Source: an uncultured Eggerthellaceae bacterium (GTDB lineage: Bacteria; Actinomycetota; Coriobacteriia; Coriobacteriales; Eggerthellaceae). From it: a stretch of DNA of 48,608 nucleotides. The notes beneath the pieces were generated by a model. The model did no database searches and was not told the DNA's origin. It worked only from the letters and a program-made list of their open reading frames with translations. Position numbers and translations under genes: made by a program. This document shows, piece after piece, positions 17,001 through 24,508 of the stretch. The stretch spans positions 1 through 48,608 of the forward strand of contig CAJTVP010000013.1 in NCBI GenBank assembly GCA_910580205.1, given 5' to 3'. The number at the start of each line of letters is the position of its first letter. Within the stretch, counting starts at the first letter, position 1.

Positions 17001-17220
17001 CATCTCCGGCATTTTGGGCGTGGGGATCACGGCGCTGTGCTGCATTCCCGCCAGCGCCATCGTCTATGCGCTCTTCGATGTGCCCAACGTGGCCAGTCTG
17101 CCGTGGACAGCGGGGCTGATCCTGATCCTCATCAGCGTGTTCCTCTCGTTCATCGCAGGGCTGATCCCGGCGCGCTCCGCCAGCAAGAAAGATCCCGTGG
17201 AGGCTCTTCGCAGCGAGTGA
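14074..17220 (+). CDS. ABC transporter, fused ATPase and FtsX/MacB-type permease with a large extracellular domain
   Basis: The 1048-residue protein has an N-terminal ABC domain (Walker A GPSGSGKT 38-45, signature LSGGQ 142-146, Walker B ILLADE 162-167) of the LolD/MacB/BceA type. It is followed by one membrane helix (~265-290), a very large outside domain of roughly 600 residues, and a C-terminal FtsX-like unit with three helices ending in the family tail LIPARSASKKDPVEALRSE. Such fusions act as mechanotransmitters or exporters of peptides and lipoproteins rather than classical importers. The outside domain contains a strikingly Met-rich stretch (roughly residues 745-830). No obvious SD precedes ATG, but a TAGAAT -10-like box is at 14033-14038. 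It is apparently monocistronic; the substrate is unknown. Confidence 0.9.
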   Translation: MLQLKGISKSYTTGGFTQVALDGISISFRDNEFAAILGPSGSGKTTLLNIIGGLDHYDSGDLVIDGISTKDYTDRDWDTFRNNRIGFVFQSYNLIPHQTILANVELALTLSGVDKEERTRRATEALERVGLKDHIKKRPNQLSGGQMQRVAIARALVNDPEILLADEPTGALDSKTSLQIMDLLTEIANDRLVIMVTHNPELADAYATRIVNLADGRILDDSDPYAPTPADLAKVSKKKVRRTSMSFLTALSLSFNNLMTKKGRTIMTAFAGSIGIIGIAAILALANGVNNYIASVEEETLSSYPLQITSTGFDMTSMMVSSMGMGGASDDEEAVAAEDEGDETVVREAAIMGRMFDSVGSNDLASLKEYLESGESGIDQFANDVEYKYNVTANVFLADTEDGVQQVNPDTTFASMGIGSGVSSSGIMSQMMSTDMFAQMMGTIDMAKEGYDVKAGRWPEKPNECVLVLTHNGSVSDFLLYILGLRDRAVMDEMVRAFVNEEEFSTEVDDGKEFTYRDFLDLKLKLVCSADFYQHDDEFDVWVDKSGDEDYMKGVIANSEDLVISGIIQPKDDGNSTMMSSGIYYTPALTDHLIEQASQTQIVKDQLADPSVDVFNGKTFAEEAEGGAGEEDFGMENLFTIDTDALSAAFKFDESKMKLDLSGLDINFDASSLPAPPEMDMSAMGGSAGGSADGTQALTQLVYALLDGYKAAFAAGQLNPMPIDATSLEQSVQNYLTTGPGAAIIGRYASGMQQVQEQQMAAMQAYIQQYMTDYMTQTMSVLSAQMQQAITAALTKAMGSLASNMSSAMSIDEEAFKSAFRFDMTEDELTELIMSMMAPEEASFDNNLAKLDYAQKEKPYEIDIFAKDFEAKQGIIDILDAYNDRMNSTGQESKAITYTDIVGALMSSVTTIIDMISYVLIAFVSISLIVSSIMIGVITYISVLERKKEIGILRAIGASKGNVSQIFNAETVIEGLISGILGVGITALCCIPASAIVYALFDVPNVASLPWTAGLILILISVFLSFIAGLIPARSASKKDPVEALRSE

Positions 17221-17287
17221 GGGCGAGGTTCCGGCTGGATTTGGGTATCATGCCCAGAGTTGATGAGGTCAGAGAAAGGCGCACAGC

Positions 17288-18070
17288 ATGTTCACCGTTG
17301 TCGAGTGCGATCGTTATTTGCAGCGCATCAAGTACCAAGGGGGCGTGACTCCCTGTCTGGAGAATCTGCGCGCGCTCATGTTCGCCCATCTGACTTCCGT
17401 TCCCTTTGAGACGGTCCAGATCCATCGTTCGGGGAAAGCGCCCGACCTCTCTCTTGAAGCCCTGTATCAGAAGATCGTGATCGATCATCAGGGTGGCTAT
17501 TGCTATGAGCTCAACCGCCTGTTCTTGGAGCTCCTGCTGACGTTGGGGTATGAGGCCCGCGCGTGCGTGGCGCGCTCCACCACCAACCCCCAGCGCACAG
17601 ATCCCATCAATCACCGCGGCACGCTGGTGGAGCTGGATGGGAAGACCTATCTGGCGGACGTGGGATTCGGCGGCCCCACGGCCCGCGGTCCCATCCTGCT
17701 GGAGGACGTGGGCGTGCAAACGGTCTGCGGCGGTGGTTTCGTCGTCACGCCTGGTGAGGACACCTGGTGGCATCTTCGCCGGGTGACGGGGGAGGCTGAC
17801 GAGGAGGGCCATCTTCCCACGGCAGGGATCATGGATCTCACCACGATCCCCGTCATCGAAGAGGATTTCACCGTCCTGAACCATTTCTGCTCAAGGCCGG
17901 GCGCCCTGTTCCACGACAAGCTCCTGGCCAACATCTGCACCAAGGACGGCCATGCTTCCCTGACCGATGAGAAGCTGGTCATCCGCAAAGGCGCTGATGC
18001 CGAAACGCGCACGGTTGCGCCTGATGAGGTGGACGCGGTCTTGCGCAAAGTCTTCAAGATCCGTCTCTGA
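17288..18070 (+). CDS. nat: Arylamine N-acetyltransferase
   Basis: The 260-residue cysteine acetyltransferase has its catalytic triad visible as C72 in QGGYCYELN, H109 in NHRGTLVEL and D124 in YLADVGFGG. The enzyme moves acetyl from acetyl-CoA to arylamines or arylhydrazines; in gut bacteria this family can acetylate drugs such as 5-aminosalicylate, but its natural substrate is generally uncertain. One detail departs from the norm: the usual Arg before GGxC is Gln here. AGAAAGG lies upstream at SD position, and TATCAT at 17246-17251 is a possible -10. The gene converges on the ABC-2 exporter operon. Confidence 0.94.
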   Translation: MFTVVECDRYLQRIKYQGGVTPCLENLRALMFAHLTSVPFETVQIHRSGKAPDLSLEALYQKIVIDHQGGYCYELNRLFLELLLTLGYEARACVARSTTNPQRTDPINHRGTLVELDGKTYLADVGFGGPTARGPILLEDVGVQTVCGGGFVVTPGEDTWWHLRRVTGEADEEGHLPTAGIMDLTTIPVIEEDFTVLNHFCSRPGALFHDKLLANICTKDGHASLTDEKLVIRKGADAETRTVAPDEVDAVLRKVFKIRL

Positions 18071-18076
18071 ATGGCG

Positions 18077-18102
18077 GGGCGCGCTCTTGTGCTCACGCGC
18101 CC
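18077..18102. terminator. Hairpin between nat and the convergent exporter operon
   Basis: GGGCGCG-(12)-CGCGCCC, a 7-bp GC stem, starts six bases after the nat stop and is followed by TTCG. It could serve the convergent transcripts from both sides. Confidence 0.4.
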
Positions 18103-18132
18103 TTCGCCAGCTCCGCGCTCGTTCCAACCGTT

Positions 18133-19317
18133 TCAGTCCGTGGTCTGCATCCGCATGCGTCCGATCAAAAGGCCTGCAAGCCCTATGGCCACGGCGAACA
18201 TGACCAGCACGCCTGCATCGGCGAAGACGCTTTGGGTCTGGGACAGGCCTTCATGGGCTGCCAGCGTGCACGCGTTGGTGTACCAATAGCCTGGCAGCCA
18301 ATGGGCGATGGCCTGAACCTCCGGTGACATGAGGGAGAGGGATATCCATGCCCCGCCGAAGAACGAGACCACCATGCCCGTGATGTTGCCCACGGCGTTG
18401 CAGACCACGTCGCTCGCCCCTATCTGCCCCAGCAGCAGCCCCAAAGCCAACGGCACCAGGCAGTATGCCAGCACGGAGAGGGCGCATAGGCCCAGCCCCG
18501 TCGCTGAGATCTGCGCCACGGCCTCCGGGAACGCCACGAGCCCTAAGCAGAACGTCCACGCCCACGCTCCCAGCGTGACGAGCGCGCAAGCGAGGCCCAG
18601 CTGCATGTTGTAGGAGATGAAGCTCACCGGGGACGCCAGGTTGCGTCGGCGCACATCCGCGCGCCCCATGGCGCAGACCAGCATTCCCACGCACACGGTG
18701 ATGCCGGCGAAGAGCGTGTAGGTGCTCCACTGAAGGAAGAACACGAACCGGTCCGCTTCGGAAACGGCAGAGACGGTCTCGATCAAGGAGATGTCCGCCT
18801 GTTGCGAAGCGTAGCGGGCGGCTTCAGCGGCGATCGCATCCATCGGCTCGTCCGGCGAGACAGCCGCCAACGTGCGCATAGCGCCCATGTATTCGCCCAC
18901 CGTTTGATCCACCAGCGCGCCCTCCATGGAATAGAAGCTGTACACCACTTCCATCTGCGGGGCGTCTTCACCGTTGCGGGCCGCAGCCAGGAAATCCTCC
19001 TGGAACCCCTCTGGCACGATGAGCAGGTAGTCCGTCATCCCCTTCGCCACAGCATCTTGGATGGCGAACTCATCGTCGTCCACGGCCACCTCCGTGCCCG
19101 TCTTCGCCAGCTGTTCGCGCACCGCCTCTGACAAAGCGGACCCATCGCGGTCGATCACGGCGAAATCATAGGTTTCACGTTCGAACGTCCCTGGCTCGTC
19201 GCCGAAGTCGAAGGAGGTGGCCATCATGAGCCCCATGAAGCTCAAGCCCACGATGTAGATGAGCGGGAAGATGAAGTTGCCGCGCAGGATGCGCAGCGCG
19301 CACTTAAAGACTTGCAT
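18133..19317 (-). CDS. ABC-2 type exporter permease (second permease)
   Basis: The 394-residue membrane protein has one N-terminal helix (FPLIYIVGLSFMGLMMA), an extracytoplasmic domain of ~180 residues, and about five C-terminal helices including the ABC-2 signature region NITGMVVSFFGGAWISLSLM. The layout matches YhgE/DrrB-like permeases that export drugs, lipids or peptides. The SD AGGAGG is seven bases before ATG. Its start overlaps the preceding permease by 14 bases, so the two are co-translated and probably form a heterodimeric channel driven by the ATPase at 20548-21483. Confidence 0.9.
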   Translation of the reverse strand: MQVFKCALRILRGNFIFPLIYIVGLSFMGLMMATSFDFGDEPGTFERETYDFAVIDRDGSALSEAVREQLAKTGTEVAVDDDEFAIQDAVAKGMTDYLLIVPEGFQEDFLAAARNGEDAPQMEVVYSFYSMEGALVDQTVGEYMGAMRTLAAVSPDEPMDAIAAEAARYASQQADISLIETVSAVSEADRFVFFLQWSTYTLFAGITVCVGMLVCAMGRADVRRRNLASPVSFISYNMQLGLACALVTLGAWAWTFCLGLVAFPEAVAQISATGLGLCALSVLAYCLVPLALGLLLGQIGASDVVCNAVGNITGMVVSFFGGAWISLSLMSPEVQAIAHWLPGYWYTNACTLAAHEGLSQTQSVFADAGVLVMFAVAIGLAGLLIGRMRMQTTD

Positions 19318-20539
19318 AGCGACGCCTCCTGAGGGAGCGGGCTGACAGGATGAAGAGCAGCGCGGTCATGATGAGCAGGATGGCGACGTGCCCCATCAGA
19401 GGACCCGGAGAGCTGTAGTACATGATGCTGTAGAACGCTTGGGAGATCTGGGTGGCCGGGTTCACCCAGTCAGCGGCCGGGAACGCGCGCGATATCTCAT
19501 CCGCCAGCTCCATGGTGGGCTGCCCATAGAGCCCTGCGAAGAACGACGCGAAGCAGACGATCCCCGTGAGGATGCCGTTCTTCCCGTCTTCCGGCACATG
19601 GGGGATGCAGGAGATGGCGCATCCGAGCGCGGTGGCCAAGAGGGCGGATACGGCGGTGACCAGCAAGCATTCGCCGTCATGGCCCGCGAAGTCCACCCCT
19701 GCCACGAACCTCATGTAAAGGTAGGCGACGAACAAGCACGCGAACGAGACCACCCAGGTGGCTGCCACCGTGGCGGCCACGGTGCGCCCATGGCTTGTGG
19801 CGCCCACGGCCCTGCGCGCGCCGAGCGCGGAGGTGTTGGGCTTCAGCCGTTGGAACGCCGCCAGACCCAAGCTCCCGCCGAACAGGGCCGCCATGCCCAA
19901 AAGCGCGAAGTAGAAGCGCACCGTCTCTTGCGGCTGGTTCTCCGTGACCGTGATCTGCTCAGTGGCCTGGAGGGGCGAGACCAGCTCTGCGATCTGCGCG
20001 CTCCGGCTGGAATCGGACGCGAGGAGCGGATCTTGGGCCATGAGGTCCCTGATGAGCGAGGAGTTCGCCACGTAGGAGTCCATCACGGCCGCCAGGATGG
20101 AGGAGCGCAGCTTCTCAATGCCCGTGGTGTCCGAAGAGCCGGTCACATGGACGTCCGGTTCGCCCTCCTCAAGCTGGACGTAGCCGGTATACGGGTCGTC
20201 TGATCCAAGGCTGTCCTGCACGATCCGCTCGGCCTCGGCGGCATCAGCAGCATAGGTGACGGTGAAAAGGGCTTCATCCGCGTCATCTTCGCTGCTCTCC
20301 GCGCTGTCCTCTCCCTCGTCGCTCAGAGCCTCCAGAAAAGCCTGGAACGCTTGCCCTTCCGCTGATTCATCCGGCTGCACGATCGCGATCCGCACGGGAT
20401 CCATCTCCGCCTCCTCTTCAAGGGGCTGGAACATCATCATGAAGATCGTGGACATGATGAGCGGGAACGCCAGCGCCCATACGAGCACGCCGGGCATGCG
20501 TATGAGCGAGAGCAGCGTGTATTTGAAAGTGTTGCCCAT
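19304..20539 (-). CDS. ABC-2 type exporter permease (first permease)
   Basis: The 411-residue membrane protein has the same plan as its partner: one N-terminal helix (MPGVLVWALAFPLIMSTIFM), a large outside domain with an acidic low-complexity patch (SDEGEDSAESSEDDADEA around residues 73-90), then about six helices ending in an Arg-rich cytoplasmic tail. GAGGG lies upstream at SD distance. It lies between the ATPase gene (8-base gap) and the second permease gene (overlap), giving a three-gene exporter operon. Confidence 0.9.
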   Translation of the reverse strand: MGNTFKYTLLSLIRMPGVLVWALAFPLIMSTIFMMMFQPLEEEAEMDPVRIAIVQPDESAEGQAFQAFLEALSDEGEDSAESSEDDADEALFTVTYAADAAEAERIVQDSLGSDDPYTGYVQLEEGEPDVHVTGSSDTTGIEKLRSSILAAVMDSYVANSSLIRDLMAQDPLLASDSSRSAQIAELVSPLQATEQITVTENQPQETVRFYFALLGMAALFGGSLGLAAFQRLKPNTSALGARRAVGATSHGRTVAATVAATWVVSFACLFVAYLYMRFVAGVDFAGHDGECLLVTAVSALLATALGCAISCIPHVPEDGKNGILTGIVCFASFFAGLYGQPTMELADEISRAFPAADWVNPATQISQAFYSIMYYSSPGPLMGHVAILLIMTALLFILSARSLRRRRYASL

Positions 20540-20547
20540 GATGCCCT

Positions 20548-21483
20548 CTAATCCCTCAACTCGCGTCCGGTGATCTCCAGGAACACGTCGTTGAGCGTGG
20601 GCGGTTCAGCCCAGATGCGGCCTGCGCGCACGTGAGCCCGCGCCAGCTCTTCCAGCACGTCAGAGACGTTGTGCTCCGCGTTCTCGCAGGTGACGGAGAG
20701 CTGGCCATCCTCGTAGCCCACGCTGAGCGCATGGGGGAGCGCCTGGATGCGCATGAGCGCCCCTTCGGGCACGTCGGCCTCTATCACGATCTTCTCACCG
20801 GCGGCCACGAGCCTCTTGAGCTCTTCGTTCGTCCCGCAGGCGAGCGTGCGCCCTTTGTCCATGATCATGATGCGCGTGCAGATCTCCTCCACCTCTTCCA
20901 TGTAATGACTCGTGTAGACGATGGTGGAACCCTCCGCGTTCATCTGCTGGATGCCGGAGAGGATTGACGCGCGGCTTTGGGGGTCCACGGCCACGGTGGG
21001 TTCGTCGAAGAAGACGAGCTCTGGCTTGTGGGCGATGCCGCAGGCGATGTTCAGCCGGCGCAGAAGGCCGCCGGAGAGCTTCTTGGGACGGGTGCGCGCA
21101 TAGTCTTCAAGCCCGACGAAACGGATCGCGTCCGCGACGCATGCTTTGCGTTTCGCGCTCTCCGGGATGTACAAGCCGCAGAAATAGTCGATGTTCTCGT
21201 GGACGGTGAGCTCATTGAAGACCGCGACGTTCTGAGGCACCACGCCGATGCGCCGCTTGAGGTCATAGCTCGTCTGGGTCATAGGCTGCCCGAACAGGCG
21301 GATCTCGCCTTTGTCGTAGGTGAGCAGCTGCAAGATGCAGTGGATGGCCGTGGTCTTGCCAGAGCCGTTCGGGCCCAAGAGGCCGAATATCTCACCCCGC
21401 TCTATCTCCATGTTCAAGTGATCGAGCGCCAGCAGGCTGCCGTAGCGCTTCACCAGATTCTCAACCGACACGATCTTTTCCAT
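20548..21483 (-). CDS. ABC exporter ATP-binding protein
   Basis: The 311-residue ATPase of the CcmA/DrrA class has Walker A GPNGSGKT, a Q-loop, a signature LSGGLLRR, and Walker B ELVFFDEPT followed by VDPQSR. ATG 21483 is chosen over an in-frame ATG 45 bases upstream because GGGAGGA is correctly spaced and the protein then begins MEKIVSVENLVKRYG. It is the first gene of the exporter operon. A perfect 9-bp inverted repeat lies 15-44 bases before its start, and a LuxR-type regulator gene is divergent, which suggests inducible drug or peptide efflux. The substrate is unknown. Confidence 0.93.
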   Translation of the reverse strand: MEKIVSVENLVKRYGSLLALDHLNMEIERGEIFGLLGPNGSGKTTAIHCILQLLTYDKGEIRLFGQPMTQTSYDLKRRIGVVPQNVAVFNELTVHENIDYFCGLYIPESAKRKACVADAIRFVGLEDYARTRPKKLSGGLLRRLNIACGIAHKPELVFFDEPTVAVDPQSRASILSGIQQMNAEGSTIVYTSHYMEEVEEICTRIMIMDKGRTLACGTNEELKRLVAAGEKIVIEADVPEGALMRIQALPHALSVGYEDGQLSVTCENAEHNVSDVLEELARAHVRAGRIWAEPPTLNDVFLEITGRELRD

Positions 21484-21497
21484 GCGTCCTCCCGTGA

Positions 21498-21527
21498 TGC
21501 AAGGTGGGTTTTGCCATGCACCTTGCA
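21498..21527. promoter_or_regulatory. Perfect 9-bp inverted repeat between exporter operon and LuxR-type gene
   Basis: TGCAAGGTG-(12)-CACCTTGCA; the arm centres are 21 bp apart, two helical turns, as expected for a dimeric regulator bound to one DNA face. It sits just upstream of the ATPase start. The neighbouring LuxR-type protein is the natural candidate to bind it. Confidence 0.6.
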
Positions 21528-21647
21528 CTTTGACCCATGACGGGTCCCGACCGCAAGCGTTACAAATGTCACGAAGTTGAGAAAGGCCTGTTCAGAGCTT
21601 CGATGGAGAGATCTCAGACGAAGAGGGCGGATGCTATCATTGTTCCC

Positions 21648-22364
21648 ATGGAACGGATGATTGATGAGATCTGCGTCGTGCTCATGAGCGCTGTGTTCGC
21701 TGTTCTCTCCGGCGATCAGAGCTTCGGCATCTTGGGTTTTCTGGCGAGCATCATCTTGATATGCGCATGGGAATGCTCAAGGAACGCTCTTGGGGGCCGT
21801 CGCGGAGAGGTGGTGCGCGCGGGTCTGATCTGCGCGTTTTGCGCTTGCGCCCTTTTCACTCCCGTGCTCTTCTTCCTTCCCGTGGCGGCGTATCTGGGTT
21901 TGCATGAGCGGGCGAAGCCCGTGCGGATCCTGTTCGCTGCGCCGCTCATCGTCCATGCTGCGCAGACCGGCGCCATCGAACCGCAATGGATGGTGTGCTG
22001 CGTCGGATGCGCGGTGGCGGCGCTTTTGGCCGTGCGCGATGTCCGTGAGGCCTCTGAGCGATCAGGGCTGCGTTTCGCGTTCGATGATGCACGGGAGGAG
22101 AACTTGCAGATGCGGGTCCGGTTGGCTTCTGATGAGGACCGCGCAGGGAAGCAGGAGACGTCCGAGATTCGGAACCGCGCATTCGAAAGGCTTTCCAAGC
22201 GGGAACTCGCCATCGCGAAGCTGGTGGCGGAGGGGAAGGATAACCGGGAGATAGCCTCTGAGCTGTTCCTGTCAGAAGGGACCGTGCGCAACCATGTGAG
22301 CTCCATCCTCTCCAAGATGGAGTTGGCGAACCGCACCCAGATCGCCATCGCGTTCTACCGGTAG
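21648..22364 (+). CDS. Membrane-anchored LuxR-type transcriptional regulator
   Basis: The 238-residue protein has about four or five N-terminal hydrophobic segments (residues ~5-130), a polar and probably coiled linker, and a C-terminal GerE/LuxR helix-turn-helix (LSKRELAIAKLVAEGKDNREIASELFLSEGTVRNHV split over ~175-215). It has no kinase or receiver domain, so it is a one-component sensor that would bind DNA at the membrane. The frame is open upstream to 21537, but ATG 21648 begins the hydrophobic region and lies exactly seven bases after an extended -10 (TGC-TATCAT, 21632-21640). That suggests a leaderless message. It is divergent from the exporter operon, which it probably controls. Confidence 0.82.
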   Translation: MERMIDEICVVLMSAVFAVLSGDQSFGILGFLASIILICAWECSRNALGGRRGEVVRAGLICAFCACALFTPVLFFLPVAAYLGLHERAKPVRILFAAPLIVHAAQTGAIEPQWMVCCVGCAVAALLAVRDVREASERSGLRFAFDDAREENLQMRVRLASDEDRAGKQETSEIRNRAFERLSKRELAIAKLVAEGKDNREIASELFLSEGTVRNHVSSILSKMELANRTQIAIAFYR

Positions 22365-22397
22365 CTGCTGGTGCGCTTTTGCGCTATGCTGGCGACC

Positions 22398-23723
22398 ATG
22401 GAATCCACATCAAAGACTTCTCAGCGCGAACGGCTCTTCTCTCCCATCTTCCTCATCATCGTCGCCGTCATGTTCTTCACGTTCCTGGTCGGCCAGGGCG
22501 TGAACTCAGGGACCACGGTCTACTTGGAGCGGGTAGGGGGCACCGCCACGTTGGCAGGCATCGGCGCCATGGCGTTCTCTGTGGCAGCTGCGGTCATGCG
22601 CTTGGTCTGCGGGCCTGTGGTGGATGCGCGCGGACGGCGCATCGTCATGGTCGCAGGTGCGCTCATCATGCTGGCGGGCACGCTGGGTCCGCTCGTGGTG
22701 AACGAAGGCGCGCCGTTCGTGGTGTGGCGCATGCTCCAAGGACTTGGATTCTCCGCTGCGTCAACGGCGGCTGCCACGGCGGTGGCGGACGTGCTGCCCT
22801 TCTCCCGTTTGGGCGAGGGGATCGGGTATTCGGGCTTGGGCCAAGCGCTCTCCATGTCCATCGGCCCCGCGCTCGCCATTTTCCTCGTGTCCACCGATCC
22901 TGCGGAGAACCTGTATCTGGGCGTGACGTTCTGCGCAGCCATGGCGCTCCTCCTAGCGCTGTTCTGCCGCTATGAGAAGCATCCCCAAGACCTGCCGCCC
23001 ACATCCGAATACCGCGTCCGCTGGGAGCGGGGGGTCGTGCGCACCCATGCGGCGGAGCAGACCGAGCCCGCTCATGAGGAGCTTGAGGTTGCGGCGAAAG
23101 CGCCTGCTTCAGAGGCTGTGGCGAAGAGCCGTTGGCAGGCCATGGCGAGGGCCGTCATCGAGCCCACGGCTCTGGGCGGCACTCTGGTCATCTTCGTCAT
23201 GGCGACGGCGTTCGCCTTCAACGTGTTCTTCATGGGATCGTTCGGCAATTCGCTCCATGTGGCGAACGCGGGGCTGTATTACACCATCGCCGCCATCATG
23301 ATGATCCTCGTGCGCCTGACCTCAGGCCGGTTCATGGACAAGGTGGCTCCAGTCAAGCTCATGGCCGTGGCAGCCGCATCGGGCATCTTGGCGTTCTTGC
23401 TGGGCGCTGGGTGCGCCCAAGGGCTGTTCGGCGGCGCGACCGAGATGGTGTTCTATGCCATGGGCGTGCCTTTCGGACTCTGCATGGGGCTGGGGCTGCC
23501 GGTGAATCAGGCCGTGGCGGTGAAGATGACGCCGCCGGAGCGGTGGGGAGCGGCGAACGCCATGGTGCTTCTGGGCTTGGATCTGAGCAACGGCGCGGCC
23601 TCTATCATCTGGGGGCTCATGATCGAGCATGTGGGTTTCCTGGCCGCGCTCGTCGGCTGCGTCCTCATGCTGGCGCTTTCGTTCCTTTTGGCATGCGCGC
23701 TCTACCCGAAAGAGGATACATAA
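22398..23723 (+). CDS. Major facilitator superfamily transporter
   Basis: The 441-residue carrier has 12 predicted helices in two bundles, split by a hydrophilic central loop rich in Ala/Glu. The typical MFS motif A lies in the loop after helix 2 (GPVVDARGRRIVMVAG), with a degenerate copy in the second half (SGRFMDKVAPVKLM). This resembles drug or metabolite efflux carriers; the substrate cannot be read. Start alternatives at GTG 22371 and ATG 22386 exist. ATG 22398 is favoured because a TATGCT box ends seven bases before it, as for the preceding regulator, with which it may form a unit (34-base gap). Confidence 0.87.
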   Translation: MESTSKTSQRERLFSPIFLIIVAVMFFTFLVGQGVNSGTTVYLERVGGTATLAGIGAMAFSVAAAVMRLVCGPVVDARGRRIVMVAGALIMLAGTLGPLVVNEGAPFVVWRMLQGLGFSAASTAAATAVADVLPFSRLGEGIGYSGLGQALSMSIGPALAIFLVSTDPAENLYLGVTFCAAMALLLALFCRYEKHPQDLPPTSEYRVRWERGVVRTHAAEQTEPAHEELEVAAKAPASEAVAKSRWQAMARAVIEPTALGGTLVIFVMATAFAFNVFFMGSFGNSLHVANAGLYYTIAAIMMILVRLTSGRFMDKVAPVKLMAVAAASGILAFLLGAGCAQGLFGGATEMVFYAMGVPFGLCMGLGLPVNQAVAVKMTPPERWGAANAMVLLGLDLSNGAASIIWGLMIEHVGFLAALVGCVLMLALSFLLACALYPKEDT

Positions 23724-23794
23724 CGCCGCAAAAAATGCGCCGGTTCATTTTCTCAACCTGCATCTCCATTCCAGCGCCTATCCATATGCGCAGC

Positions 23795-24448
23795 TCAGCT
23801 CTTCGCGTACAGCGTGAGGCTCTTCGCCAGGTGATCCACGAACCGACTCCCCAGCTCTGAGAGCTGGGCGTCTTCGCGTGTGATGTAGCCCAGGTGCAGC
23901 ACCACGTCCGTTTCAAGCGGGATGGTGGTGAGGGCGGAGCCGTCTGTGATCCCCACCAGGATGCCGCTCGTGACCGTGTAGCCGTTGAGAGCCATGATGA
24001 GCTCGGTCAGCGTGGCGCGATCAGTGCAGGCGACGCTCTTCGCGCGCGCGATGTCAGCCAGGGCCTCTTCCGCGAAAGCGACAGGCGCGTCAGGTTCCTG
24101 CGCGAAATGGATGTACGGGTAGTCCGCCAGCTGCTCCAGGTTGAGAGAGGCCGCGTTCACGAGCGGGTGGCTTTTCGGCAGCGCCACCTGGGGCGCGGAA
24201 GCGGCCAGTTCGCAGAAGGTGAGGCCCGCTTGCTCCAGAGCCGCATCCAGCTCCGGCTTGGTCTTCGATGTCTGCATGAGGACGCCCACTTCAGAGACGC
24301 TCTGGGCCACATCATCCATGAGGCCGCGAGTGGTGCGGTCATAGAGCGCATAGTGGAAGCTGGTGCCGCCTTCAGCCAGGATCGTGTGGGCGAAGGATTG
24401 CACGTCGAAGAGGTAGTGCTGTCCGGATATGGCGAAACGGGTTTCCAT
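23795..24448 (-). CDS. LysR-type effector-binding domain protein lacking the DNA-binding HTH
   Basis: The 217-residue protein corresponds to the periplasmic-binding-like effector domain of LysR regulators: a segment like EVGVLMQT, ALPKSHPLVNAASLNLEQLADYPYIHF, and a late GYITREDAQLSELGSRFVDHL. The ~60-residue N-terminal helix-turn-helix and linker are absent. They are not simply cut off: AAAGG lies six bases before ATG 24448, and only 60 bases separate this gene from the CoA-ligase stop. It follows the ligase in the same direction and is probably co-transcribed. It might act as a small-molecule binder, a dominant-negative partner of a full LysR protein, or a decayed regulator. Confidence 0.75.
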   Translation of the reverse strand: METRFAISGQHYLFDVQSFAHTILAEGGTSFHYALYDRTTRGLMDDVAQSVSEVGVLMQTSKTKPELDAALEQAGLTFCELAASAPQVALPKSHPLVNAASLNLEQLADYPYIHFAQEPDAPVAFAEEALADIARAKSVACTDRATLTELIMALNGYTVTSGILVGITDGSALTTIPLETDVVLHLGYITREDAQLSELGSRFVDHLAKSLTLYAKS

Positions 24449-24508
24449 GGTCATCCTTTCTGTGGAGGCGTCAGCAGCGCATCTGGCTTCGGTGGCTTGC
24501 GGCGGCGC

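Noticed and set aside
23724..23794. Terminator between the MFS gene and the convergent LysR-like gene
   Set aside because: The short GC patches here do not form a stem longer than a few pairs; nothing convincing is present in the 71-bp gap.
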